In this document: one piece after another, positions 36,293 to 44,620 of the stretch
How the letters are laid out: each line of letters begins with the position of its first letter
Position numbering within the stretch: the stretch's first letter is position 1
Assembly (NCBI RefSeq): GCF_001975825.1
Contig: NZ_MTKN01000021.1
Span: 33,141-97,140 of the forward strand
Length of the DNA stretch: 64,000 nt
Direction of reading: 5' to 3'
Source: [Flexibacter] sp. ATCC 35208
Lineage (GTDB): Bacteria > Bacteroidota > Bacteroidia > Chitinophagales > Chitinophagaceae
Notes under the pieces: generated by a model
Told to the model about the DNA's origin: nothing
Seen by the model: the letters and a program-made list of their open reading frames with translations, nothing else
The model's database searches: none
Program-made: the position numbers and the translations under genes

Positions 36293-36787
36293 TTACGAAC
36301 TAATCAATGCTGCATACATATTTCCCTGACCATAAGCAGAGGGTCGTTCTCTCAATTTTTTAATCTGCTTGTCAGGAAAACAGGTCGTCAGTTTGCTATA
36401 ACTAACCGGATATGGCACCCATGTTGGCACTGGTTTTTCTATATCGTACTCGATAACTAACAATGTTGAACAATATCTTTTCAGCTTTTGTAAAAATGCA
36501 GGTTTATCCTTCACATAATGCAATGAATTGGCCATCAATATACCATCCACAGCACCAAACGGAAATGGATCAAACACAAAATCCAGCTCAAATATCTCTA
36601 TCCCATGCCCGGGAATCCGCGTAGCCGGTTTATGATCCACTGCATAAATAGTACTTCCTTCAGGCAGGTAATGCGCCAGTGCCATAGAAAACAAACCACT
36701 ACCGCAACCCAGATCTGCCCATTTGCTAACGGGAGCATGCTGCAATATATCACATTGTATAAACTGGATGGCTTCGGATAACTGCAT
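36293..36787 (-). CDS. Class I SAM-dependent methyltransferase
   Basis: A 164-residue methyltransferase: motif I WADLGCGSGLFSMALAHYLP, acidic motif II YAVDHK, and motif IV region GILMANSLHYVKDKPAFLQKL. It is short, a core Rossmann domain with little else. The substrate is unknown. Its ATG lies 2 bp after the stop of the unrecognised 320-residue gene, so it belongs to the ter-like operon and could modify a component of that pathway; this is inference from context. Confidence 0.85.
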   Translation of the reverse strand: MQLSEAIQFIQCDILQHAPVSKWADLGCGSGLFSMALAHYLPEGSTIYAVDHKPATRIPGHGIEIFELDFVFDPFPFGAVDGILMANSLHYVKDKPAFLQKLKRYCSTLLVIEYDIEKPVPTWVPYPVSYSKLTTCFPDKQIKKLRERPSAYGQGNMYAALISS

Positions 36788-36789
36788 GG

Positions 36790-37752
36790 TTAAAGACTAT
36801 CTGTATTCAACATGGCTTTCAGAATATTGGCTTCTATATCCACATCACTGAGGTTCTGCAGGAAATTCACATCATCAATCTTATTATGATAATCCGATAT
36901 CAACCTTTTTATATCAGGTGGTATCTGCGTCTTTACCACGCTGGCAGTGCTTTGCAACTGATCGTTCTTATCTGCTATTTCCTGTACGATCTTCGCTTTT
37001 TTGGAGATATTGTTATGCAGGTCTATGCCTGACAGCTCTGCCATATCAAGGAAGAGAAATAAATTGCGGGAGGGCACAAACACAAAATACCTGTCCAGAC
37101 CTGTAATACTATATACTTCCAGTATCAGGCTACCTGCTGTCAATCCACAATAGAATTCACTCCTGAATTCTACCTTGTTCAGAATGCCCAGGAGCCTTCT
37201 GTGTATAGTGGCGTAAGCATTCCGGTATACTTCTGCAGGATTATAGTCGGTGAGTTTTTCTACGAGACTGAATGGAATATCGAAGAAGAAATCAGCCGCG
37301 AAGCGGGCGCTAAAAGCATTGATATTTTTCGAGAAAGGCGACTCATCTTTCTCTTCTGATAATAACTGGAAAAGCCGACGCAGGGACTGGTTTACTTTCA
37401 GTGCCTGCCGCTGCTTTTCCAGGTTATAACTTTGTTCTGTGAATACGTTGCTATTCAGCTTGTCAATAAGGTCTGTGTTCAGCTGTATCTCATCATGGAG
37501 AATGAGTACATTCCGCTCGTTGGCAATTTTGATTTTCCTGAGCAGTTCGATAATGGTCAACGAATATTGAACATGAAAGAGTTCCAGTTTATTCACATCC
37601 AGGTCTGTATTGTTCTCAAATAATTTATGGATCACCTGTGTACGTAGGTAGATCTTATAGATTATTTCATCTTCAAAAAAGACTGACAGCAGTTGTAGTT
37701 TGCTGATCGTTCTTTGTGACTCACTTAATATGATAGCCCGGTTCTCCTCCAT
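36790..37752 (-). CDS. Unrecognised helical protein in the ter operon
   Basis: I do not recognise this 320-residue protein. It is predominantly helical and charged, without signal peptide or membrane segment. Heptad-like stretches include QSYNLEKQRQALKVNQSLRRLFQLLSEEKDE and NNISKKAKIVQEIADKNDQLQSTASVV. A more hydrophobic middle (FFFDIPFSLVEKL, GLTAGSLILEVYSITGLDRYFVFVPSRNLFLFLDMAEL) suggests a folded core. It starts 13 bp after telA and ends 2 bp before the methyltransferase, so it is a fixed member of this operon and probably acts with TelA. Confidence 0.7.
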   Translation of the reverse strand: MEENRAIILSESQRTISKLQLLSVFFEDEIIYKIYLRTQVIHKLFENNTDLDVNKLELFHVQYSLTIIELLRKIKIANERNVLILHDEIQLNTDLIDKLNSNVFTEQSYNLEKQRQALKVNQSLRRLFQLLSEEKDESPFSKNINAFSARFAADFFFDIPFSLVEKLTDYNPAEVYRNAYATIHRRLLGILNKVEFRSEFYCGLTAGSLILEVYSITGLDRYFVFVPSRNLFLFLDMAELSGIDLHNNISKKAKIVQEIADKNDQLQSTASVVKTQIPPDIKRLISDYHNKIDDVNFLQNLSDVDIEANILKAMLNTDSL

Positions 37753-37765
37753 TTTCTAGCATTCC

Positions 37766-38866
37766 TTATACGTTGGTTACATTCTTTCTCAGTTCTGTTT
37801 CAAGTGACTGCAATTCTGTATTCAGTTGTTTTCTGTTTTCAGTACCCTGATCATGAATACGTTTCACTTCGGCCAGTGTTTCGATCAGGGAAGAAGTAGT
37901 ACGTTTCAGTGTTTCGATAGATACGACTGTACTTTCATTCTGCTTCGCTACTTCAATACTGTTTTGTTTCAGCATGTCAGCATTCTTCTGCAGGATGGTA
38001 TTGGTCGTATCTGCTACTTTCTTCTGCATTTCCACATTCGCCTTTTGTCTTTGCAGGGCAACGGCGATGGTCAGCTGGTTCTTCCACACCGGAATGGTGG
38101 TAGATACGATGGATTGCGCTTTTTCGGCGATAGCAGTATTGTTGTTCTGCACCACTCTGATCTGTGCCAGGGACTGCATCATGATGAAGCGTACGATCTT
38201 CATATCGGCCAGGCGCTTGTCCAGACGGTGCAGGAACTCGCGCATATCAGAGATTTCGTAATCCTGGTATGCAGTCGGGTTGCCTTCCATTTCTGCCAGC
38301 TTTATGCTCAGCTGATTGTATTTGTACTGACCGGAGATGATCAGTTCTTCCATCTGCTTGATGTAGTTCACATTGTTGTCGAACATCGTCTGCAGGGCAG
38401 TATTGTCCTTCAGAGAGTTGATACGACCCGCTTTGATCTTGTTGGTGATCTTGTCTACATTCGCGATCACGGTATCGTACTTCTGGAACATTGCTTTCAC
38501 ATCCACTACCAGCTTCTTGAAGAAAGGTATTTTGGACATGAATGATTTGAATCCGCCCTGTTCCAGTTCATCTACATCTATATAGTTCAGTTCTGTCAGC
38601 AGGTCGTTGATGTGACCACCTACTTCTCCGGAGTTGAAGGTACGTACGGAGGTCAGGAAGTCGTTGCTATACTTGTCCATGGATTTCTCCACTTCGGCAC
38701 CATAGTTCAGGATGGCGTTTACATCACCGGGTACAAGGGATTTGCTGACTTCATCGTACTTCTTACTTTCGTCTGAAGAAACGACGGTGAGGTCTACATT
38801 GCCTTCCCTGTCTATGTGAGGGCTGGCAATGACTACATCAGTTGTTGTATTTGCATTGATATCCAT
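37766..38866 (-). CDS. TelA-like toxic anion resistance protein
   Basis: A 366-residue, almost wholly helical cytosolic protein of the TelA/KlaA family found in tellurite-resistance operons. Characteristic regions are IPFFKKLVVDVKAMFQKYDTVIANVDKITNKI, LQTMFDNNVNYIKQMEELI, IRFIMMQSLAQIRVVQNNNTAIAEKAQSIVSTTIPVWKNQ and the C-terminal coiled coil. The longest frame begins at TTG (38872); the ATG two codons later (38866) is the likely start. In Ter systems TelA is thought to act at the membrane together with TerD-domain proteins in response to stress, phage or toxic oxyanions. Confidence 0.88.
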   Translation of the reverse strand: MDINANTTTDVVIASPHIDREGNVDLTVVSSDESKKYDEVSKSLVPGDVNAILNYGAEVEKSMDKYSNDFLTSVRTFNSGEVGGHINDLLTELNYIDVDELEQGGFKSFMSKIPFFKKLVVDVKAMFQKYDTVIANVDKITNKIKAGRINSLKDNTALQTMFDNNVNYIKQMEELIISGQYKYNQLSIKLAEMEGNPTAYQDYEISDMREFLHRLDKRLADMKIVRFIMMQSLAQIRVVQNNNTAIAEKAQSIVSTTIPVWKNQLTIAVALQRQKANVEMQKKVADTTNTILQKNADMLKQNSIEVAKQNESTVVSIETLKRTTSSLIETLAEVKRIHDQGTENRKQLNTELQSLETELRKNVTNV

Positions 38867-38883
38867 TAGCAAATTTTTTAGTC

Positions 38884-39498
38884 TTATAAGTATTGGCGGG
38901 TTACTGTATCAACAGTTTCCTGCAGTTTTCTGTCTTTGGTAGCTTCTCCGATGGCATTGAATTTCCATTCACCATTCTTCTTGTAGAATACTCCCATGAC
39001 CATGGATACGTGTCCGGCAAAGGCGGCATCGTGTGCAATGTCGTACTTGGCAAATACTTCAGTAACTCTGCTTGGAGTACCTTCGTAAATGCGGATGGAT
39101 GCAAATGGAATGGTACCGAAATCCTGCCCTCTGAAGCTGTTGAGTACAAAAGCTACATAGGTGACGTTAGGATTGAGGATGGAGAAATCCAGTGTGATCA
39201 CTTCGTTATCCAGTCCGTCGTTACCATTTACATCGCCGGTGAGGTCGTCACCGCTATGTCTTACCGCCCTATCCTTGGATTGCAAGTTACCAAAATAGAC
39301 AACTTCCAGGGCTTGTTTGTTTTCGTTATATAATACGCAGCTACCATCCAGGTCCACGGCCTCTTTGGTTTTGCCGAGTCCGAATAATCCTTTCTTTTCA
39401 ATAGCGCCCCAGTTGATACCCACACATACTTTTTCCAGTTTGGTGCCATTGCTCTTTTCGAGGGAGATGCGTTGTCCTTTCTGTAAGTTGATAGCCAT
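38884..39498 (-). CDS. TerD-domain protein (TerZ/TerA-like)
   Basis: A 204-residue TerD-domain protein. MAINLQKGQRISLEK opens the domain, then AVDLDGSCVLYNENKQ and AVRHSGDDLTGDVNGNDGLDNEVITLDF, in which the Asp-rich turns are the calcium-binding sites of the family. It ends YKKNGEWKFNAIGEAT. An insert GLFGLGKTKEA near residue 37 distinguishes it from its neighbour. It lies 5 bp downstream of the other TerD gene and 17 bp upstream of telA. Confidence 0.92.
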   Translation of the reverse strand: MAINLQKGQRISLEKSNGTKLEKVCVGINWGAIEKKGLFGLGKTKEAVDLDGSCVLYNENKQALEVVYFGNLQSKDRAVRHSGDDLTGDVNGNDGLDNEVITLDFSILNPNVTYVAFVLNSFRGQDFGTIPFASIRIYEGTPSRVTEVFAKYDIAHDAAFAGHVSMVMGVFYKKNGEWKFNAIGEATKDRKLQETVDTVTRQYL

Positions 39499-39503
39499 GT
39501 CGA

Positions 39504-40058
39504 TTAGTTGTATTTATTTAGATAATCCTGTAAACCGCCTTTCATACCGGCACCTACAGCTTCAAATTTCCATTCGTTGTTTCTCTTGTAGATACGGCCA
39601 AACTCAACGGCAGTTTCGATAGAGAAGTCTTCTTCCAGCTCGTACTTGAGCAGTACCTGATTGGTGGAAGAATCAACGATGCGAACATAGCTGTTTCTTA
39701 CCTGGCCAAAGTTCTGGCGCCTTTGCTCTGCTTCATGAATGGTCACTACCACACAAAGTTCGGATACATTCGGATCGATTTTAGACAGGTCTACATGGAT
39801 CTGCTCATCATCGCCAGCACCTTCACCAGTCAGGTTATCGCCGGAATGTTCTACAGCATTATCTGGTGATTTTTTGTTGTTATAGAATACAAAATGCGCA
39901 TCTGATAAGATCTTTTTATTATCTCCGAGAATGAAAACTGATGCATCCAGGTCGAAACCGGAGCCCGTGGAAGAGCTATTGGTATCCCAACCAAGCCCGA
40001 TTGTGAACTTAGGCGCATTGATTGCCTCTCTCTGTCCTTTTTGAAGGTTAATTGCCAT
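39504..40058 (-). CDS. TerD-family calcium-binding stress protein
   Basis: A 184-residue protein of canonical TerD/TerE type: MAINLQKGQREAINAPKFTIGLGWD, GFDLDASVFILGDN, AVEHSGDNLTGEGAGDDEQIHVDLSKI, and YKRNNEWKFEAVGAGMKGGL. The Asp clusters bind calcium in characterised relatives. It shares its first ten residues with the next TerD protein, indicating tandem duplication and divergence. It starts 4 bp after the phosphoribosyltransferase stop, second gene of the operon. Confidence 0.94.
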   Translation of the reverse strand: MAINLQKGQREAINAPKFTIGLGWDTNSSSTGSGFDLDASVFILGDNKKILSDAHFVFYNNKKSPDNAVEHSGDNLTGEGAGDDEQIHVDLSKIDPNVSELCVVVTIHEAEQRRQNFGQVRNSYVRIVDSSTNQVLLKYELEEDFSIETAVEFGRIYKRNNEWKFEAVGAGMKGGLQDYLNKYN

Positions 40059-40062
40059 TTTT

Positions 40063-40896
40063 CTAAGCTTTTATATTATTTGTCGGATATATGTATGTAT
40101 TGATGAAGCCGAGGTTACGGGCGTAAGCGTCGATGGTGTGATACCCGTTGCCCAGGGCCATGTTATATAGCAAATTGACAAAGTTTTCCGTTTGATTCTG
40201 TAAAAAGATACAAAATGAATCGTAATCGTAATTCAGGATATACTTTACAATCCTCGTATTGATCTGGAAACTATCCCCTTGTATAATCTTTTCAAGATCG
40301 AAGATAGACTTCACACAGTGATAATTTAAATAATTTTCGATATTCGGATGAATTGAATGATTGGCCAGCTCTGCAAAGTATAGCATGCAAATATCGTTCT
40401 TCAGCTCATATTCGTCCACCATACGCAGGATCATCCTTTCATGACTGCCTGTGATTCGGATATCATCCAGGAAAATTACGGTTTTTCCTTCCAGGAACGC
40501 CTTATCGACATGAAAAGAATCGTTGCCAATCAGTTTAAGCCTTTCTGAGGCATTCAGCTCTCCGTAATCTTCCTTGTAGGTGATGGTGCGGTGCACCTTG
40601 GCCTCCTGTACTACGGGATAACCTTCTTCGGCCAGCCACCGGTTCAGGCGGAATACGAAGTGGTTCTTCATCGCAAATGTAGCCGTAGGAATGAATGCAT
40701 ATGGACTGGAAATAACAACCAGTTGTTTTTCCGGCGGCACATAATGCAGGTGATTCCTGATATACCCTTCGGCGAGGGCTATACCAAAATCCCTTGCTAC
40801 TACATCATCTCCAAATTTAAAGCGGCTATAGGCATCCGGTGAAAAACCGAAGCTGTCCGGATGGTGTATTTTATGTAATGAATAGGTGAATGTCAT
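40063..40896 (-). CDS. Ter-associated phosphoribosyltransferase-like protein
   Basis: A 277-residue protein with the PRPP-binding motif VIFLDDIRITGSHE (residues about 140-153) of the type I phosphoribosyltransferase fold. Such enzymes are recurrent partners in Ter operons, where they are proposed to make a nucleotide-like signal or modified base. It is the first gene of the operon, which continues through two TerD genes, telA, the 320-residue protein and a methyltransferase with gaps of 2-17 bp. The substrate is not known. Confidence 0.82.
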   Translation of the reverse strand: MTFTYSLHKIHHPDSFGFSPDAYSRFKFGDDVVARDFGIALAEGYIRNHLHYVPPEKQLVVISSPYAFIPTATFAMKNHFVFRLNRWLAEEGYPVVQEAKVHRTITYKEDYGELNASERLKLIGNDSFHVDKAFLEGKTVIFLDDIRITGSHERMILRMVDEYELKNDICMLYFAELANHSIHPNIENYLNYHCVKSIFDLEKIIQGDSFQINTRIVKYILNYDYDSFCIFLQNQTENFVNLLYNMALGNGYHTIDAYARNLGFINTYIYPTNNIKA

Positions 40897-41113
40897 TCGT
40901 TTAACAAACTTTTAAAGTTCCATAAGTTGATTACTATTCAATCAATGCCTGGTTTTGGGTCTATAAAGCTTTTGTCCCTCGGTCAATATTTTAAAAATAA
41001 CGAGATTTTCCGGGTTCCGTCAATTTGGAGGTTAAATATTTGATGAAGTTTTTATACAAGGAGCAAACGGGGGATAAATGGGATTAAAACAAACGATTTA
41101 CATATTAAAATAA

Positions 41114-41152
41114 ATACAGAAAGGCGCCGGTAATACCAGCGCCTTTCTGTAT
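41114..41152 (-). terminator. Terminator of the galactan PUL
   Basis: Perfect 14-bp stem ATACAGAAAGGCGC (41114-41127) / GCGCCTTTCTGTAT (41139-41152), loop of 11, directly after the GH2 stop. On the minus strand an AT-rich stretch with TTTATTTTAA follows. Confidence 0.82.
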
Positions 41153-41158
41153 GATTGA

Positions 41159-43597
41159 TCAAAAACCGCTTTTGAGCAATATCTTTCCTGGACTTAGCCC
41201 TTTAGCTTTTGCTTGCACAATGATCTCTCCTGCCTGTTCTTTTGACTGAACAATGGTGGTCAACTCTCCGTTAAATGCATGCATCTGAGGAAGATGAAAT
41301 AAGTCAAGCGAAGTAGGATCTCCATTGGCAGCTGCTTTATAACTACCTGCACCAGAAACGGTGAAGGTGATCAACCGCTGATCTGCCGGACAAAGGTTTC
41401 CATCCTTATCTACTATTTTTACACGTATATAAGCCAGGTCGTTCCCATCGGCAGCTATTGTATCTCTATTGGCTTCCAGTACTATATGATGTGGCTTACC
41501 CGCAGTACGGACGATCTTTTCTTCCGCAGCTTTTCCATTTTCATCATAGGCCACTACCTTTATTTCACCCTTTTCGTACACTGCATTCATCCACATTAAG
41601 CGGTAACGGTTTTGTTTAGTAGAATCATTTTTGAACCGTTTGCCATAGCTGGTGCCATTGATGAATAACTCGGCTGAAGGGTAATTAGTATAAGCAAATA
41701 CAGGCGTTACCTGCCCTTCCCGACCCGGCCAGGTCCAATGCGGAAGTACATGTAATGTAGCCGCTTTTTTATTCCAGACACTCCTGTACAGGTAATAACG
41801 ATCTTTGGGAATACCTGCCAGATCGATGATGCCGAACATGGAACTATGATTTGGCCAGCCATCCACATCGTAAGGTGAAGGCTCCCCTAAATAGTCAAAA
41901 CCCGTCCATACAAACTGGCCAATAGACCACTCATTATCTTCCGCCATCGCCAGATCTTCATCAGGCAAATTGGACCAGGAGCAATACTCAAAGTCGTAAG
42001 ATGATGACTGGTGATCTTTATACACCGCATCGCCCTTTCTTACTACAGGGAACTGGTATACTCCCCTCGAACTTACCGTAGAAGAAGTCTCTGTACCTAA
42101 CACCAGATTTTGTGGCAGCTTACCATAAGCTTCTTTATACCTGTTCACCCTGTAATTGAATCCCGGAATATCGATCATAGATGCAAAACCATTGCTTAAC
42201 ACACAGCTTACCTGATCCATACCACAGGTAACAGGTCTGGTAGGGTCTTCACGGTGACAGATGTCCTGCAGGAAAGAAGCTACTTTGTATCCATCAGGGC
42301 TACATTGCGTAGGTACTTCGTTACCGATACTCCACATGACCACACAAGGATCATTGCGATAATGGCGTAACATATTCACCATGTCTTTCTCTGCCCATTC
42401 TGCAAAAAAGCGATGATACCCGTTTTCACATTTAGCAATATCCCATTCGTCAAATGGTTCTATCATCATCATAAAACCCATTTCATTACACAAGTCAACC
42501 AGTTCAGGTGCAGGCATATTGTGCGAAGTCCGGATAGCATCACAACCCATTTCTTTTAAAAGCGTCAGTTGATAACGCAATGCAGCTACATTGATTGCAG
42601 CACCCAGTGGCCCAAGATCATGGTGATTACATACTCCCTGAAACTTGCGCAGCTTGCCGTTTAAATAGAATCCTTTATCTGCTACAAAGCGGATATCACG
42701 TATACCAAAGCGGGTGGTGTAAGTATCTATCTGCACGCCGTTCATATAGATCACAGACTTTGCCGTATACAGATTAGGTGTTTCGGGAGACCATAATGCC
42801 GGCTGATTCACGATGAAATTCTGTTCAAACGGTTTGCCATGCGTGACCTTTTGTATGTTCTCTTTTACTGCAACCTTCTCTCCTTTTGCATTCAGTATTT
42901 CTGTGATGACTTTGATATCTGCATCTCCTGTATTATCGATGTTTGTTTTTAGATTCACAGCAGCATATGCATCGGATACATAAGGAGTAGTCACATACGT
43001 ACCCCATACAGGTACATGTGCTTTTTGTGTAACTATCACATGTACATTCCTATACAACCCTGCACCAGGATACCACCTGGAAGATTGTGGCTTATTTTCT
43101 AAACGAACGGCTAACAGGTTATGCTGACCATCAGCTGTTAAATAAGGGGTCACATCTACTGAAAATGAGTTGTATCCATTGGGCCAGAAACAAGCTTCTT
43201 TACCGTTCACGTATACTTTTGCTTCGCTCATTGCACCATCAAATAACAGCGATACGGTTGCTCCTGCAGGTACATCAAAATGGTTACGATACCAACCAAT
43301 ACCTGTATAAGGCAGGCCCCCTGTTCTACCAGTTTTCGTGCTGGCAACGGTTTCACCATTCTGTTTCACCGCTACCTTCTGCAGGTCATTATTACGATCA
43401 AAAGGACCATATATTGCCCAGTCATGTGGTACGGAAACAGTTTTCCAGTCTTTATCATTGAAGTTTGGTTCCATTGCGCCCGATGGATCGCTTTGGATAA
43501 ACTGCCAGTTCTTTTGCAGCAAATATTCCTGCCGGTCCTGTGCCTGTAAGCAATTTGAGATCAGCACAAATAGCAGGCACCATCTTATCATCATCAT
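41159..43597 (-). CDS. Glycoside hydrolase family 2 beta-galactosidase
   Basis: An 812-residue secreted enzyme with signal peptide MMMIRWCLLFVLISNCLQAQ. N-terminal sugar-binding (jelly-roll) domain with SVPHDWAIYGPFD and FDGAMSEAKVYVNG, an Ig-like domain, then the TIM barrel. The acid/base Glu is in VVMWSIGNEVP and the nucleophile Glu in LVLGTETSSTVS; YRNDPCVVMWS is typical of GH2. A C-terminal DUF4982-like and Ig-like region follows. It would remove terminal beta-galactose from oligosaccharides freed by the GH53 enzyme encoded 9 bp upstream. Last gene of the PUL. Confidence 0.93.
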   Translation of the reverse strand: MMMIRWCLLFVLISNCLQAQDRQEYLLQKNWQFIQSDPSGAMEPNFNDKDWKTVSVPHDWAIYGPFDRNNDLQKVAVKQNGETVASTKTGRTGGLPYTGIGWYRNHFDVPAGATVSLLFDGAMSEAKVYVNGKEACFWPNGYNSFSVDVTPYLTADGQHNLLAVRLENKPQSSRWYPGAGLYRNVHVIVTQKAHVPVWGTYVTTPYVSDAYAAVNLKTNIDNTGDADIKVITEILNAKGEKVAVKENIQKVTHGKPFEQNFIVNQPALWSPETPNLYTAKSVIYMNGVQIDTYTTRFGIRDIRFVADKGFYLNGKLRKFQGVCNHHDLGPLGAAINVAALRYQLTLLKEMGCDAIRTSHNMPAPELVDLCNEMGFMMMIEPFDEWDIAKCENGYHRFFAEWAEKDMVNMLRHYRNDPCVVMWSIGNEVPTQCSPDGYKVASFLQDICHREDPTRPVTCGMDQVSCVLSNGFASMIDIPGFNYRVNRYKEAYGKLPQNLVLGTETSSTVSSRGVYQFPVVRKGDAVYKDHQSSSYDFEYCSWSNLPDEDLAMAEDNEWSIGQFVWTGFDYLGEPSPYDVDGWPNHSSMFGIIDLAGIPKDRYYLYRSVWNKKAATLHVLPHWTWPGREGQVTPVFAYTNYPSAELFINGTSYGKRFKNDSTKQNRYRLMWMNAVYEKGEIKVVAYDENGKAAEEKIVRTAGKPHHIVLEANRDTIAADGNDLAYIRVKIVDKDGNLCPADQRLITFTVSGAGSYKAAANGDPTSLDLFHLPQMHAFNGELTTIVQSKEQAGEIIVQAKAKGLSPGKILLKSGF

Positions 43598-43606
43598 ATC
43601 GTCTGT

Positions 43607-44620
43607 TTATTTAAATGCATCCAGTGCTTCAGTGGGTTTCCCTGAGTCGTCGAATGCGCCCATTGTGTAGTTCTTCCAGGCGCCATACGCCTCAGGTTCC
43701 CAGTAAAATACACCCAAAACTTTGTTATTGGAAATAGACTTTGATTTTGCAATCAGATCAGTCAGGAAACTTTTGGCGGTGGCTGCCTGTTCCTGATCCA
43801 TGCCCACTTCGCAGATCATTACATCAGAACCATATCGGGATATCATATCCTGCATGTTCGCATAACAAGCGGTGTTCAATGCTTCCCAATTATCTTTGGT
43901 GGGATACAATGACATACCGATCACATCCCATTTTGCACCGTTCGATTTCAATCCGTCAAACAGCCATCTGAACAAAGAATTATCATTGCCATTTTGTAGG
44001 TGTACAATTACTTTGGCAGCAGGAAACACTGCTTTGACAGCATCATATCCTGCATTGGTCAAGGCAGCATAATTGGCCATATTCGTGGATGCTTTTCCCT
44101 CTTCCCACAGCATGCCATTGCCTGTTTCATTACCTACCTGTACCCATTCAGGTGTGATCCCTTTTTCTTTTAACAGGGTCAGCACTTCTGTAGTATGATC
44201 AGCCACGGCTGTTTTCAGTTCATCAACACTCATGCCGGACCATGCTGCAGGTTTGGTTTGCTGACTGGGGTCCGCCCAGCTGTCACTATAGTGAAAATCG
44301 ATCAGGATACGCAGACCCAGGCTATGTGCACGATATGCTTTTACCAGCAGATCATTCTTATTACACCAGCCATCTGTAGGATTGACCCACACCCTTAGCC
44401 GTACTGCATTTACACCCAGCGTTTGCAATAATCTGATACCATCCATTTCTGTACCCCCGGCATTGTAGAATTTCTTGCCGGATGCTTCCATTTCTGTAAG
44501 CCAGCTTATATCTGCGCCTTTGGCAAATCCCGAAGTATCTGTGGTCGTTGTTGTAGCACCATTGTCCTTACCACATGCGAACAATAACAACATTGCTACC
44601 AGTATCTTGAAGTTCCTCAT
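43607..44620 (-). CDS. GH53 endo-beta-1,4-galactanase, lipoprotein
   Basis: A 337-residue enzyme with a lipoprotein signal (ILVAMLLLFACGKDN, Cys at residue 16). The clan GH-A barrel has the family-53 signatures FAKGADISWLTEME, LGVNAVRLRVWVNP and ILIDFHYSDSWADPSQQTKPAAW. The acid/base Glu is in VQVGNETGNGMLW and the nucleophile in VMICEVGMDQ. It cuts the beta-1,4-galactan backbone of type I arabinogalactan or pectic galactan, probably at the cell surface. Its ATG overlaps the stop of the SusE-like gene (ATGA), showing translational coupling. This is the best indicator of the PUL substrate. Confidence 0.94.
   Translation of the reverse strand: MRNFKILVAMLLLFACGKDNGATTTTTDTSGFAKGADISWLTEMEASGKKFYNAGGTEMDGIRLLQTLGVNAVRLRVWVNPTDGWCNKNDLLVKAYRAHSLGLRILIDFHYSDSWADPSQQTKPAAWSGMSVDELKTAVADHTTEVLTLLKEKGITPEWVQVGNETGNGMLWEEGKASTNMANYAALTNAGYDAVKAVFPAAKVIVHLQNGNDNSLFRWLFDGLKSNGAKWDVIGMSLYPTKDNWEALNTACYANMQDMISRYGSDVMICEVGMDQEQAATAKSFLTDLIAKSKSISNNKVLGVFYWEPEAYGAWKNYTMGAFDDSGKPTEALDAFK

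Noticed and set aside
36790..37752. Considered as a displaced JetD nuclease
   Set aside because: It has no DxD/topoprim-type motif or other JetD-like sequence, and it lies in the Ter operon several genes away.
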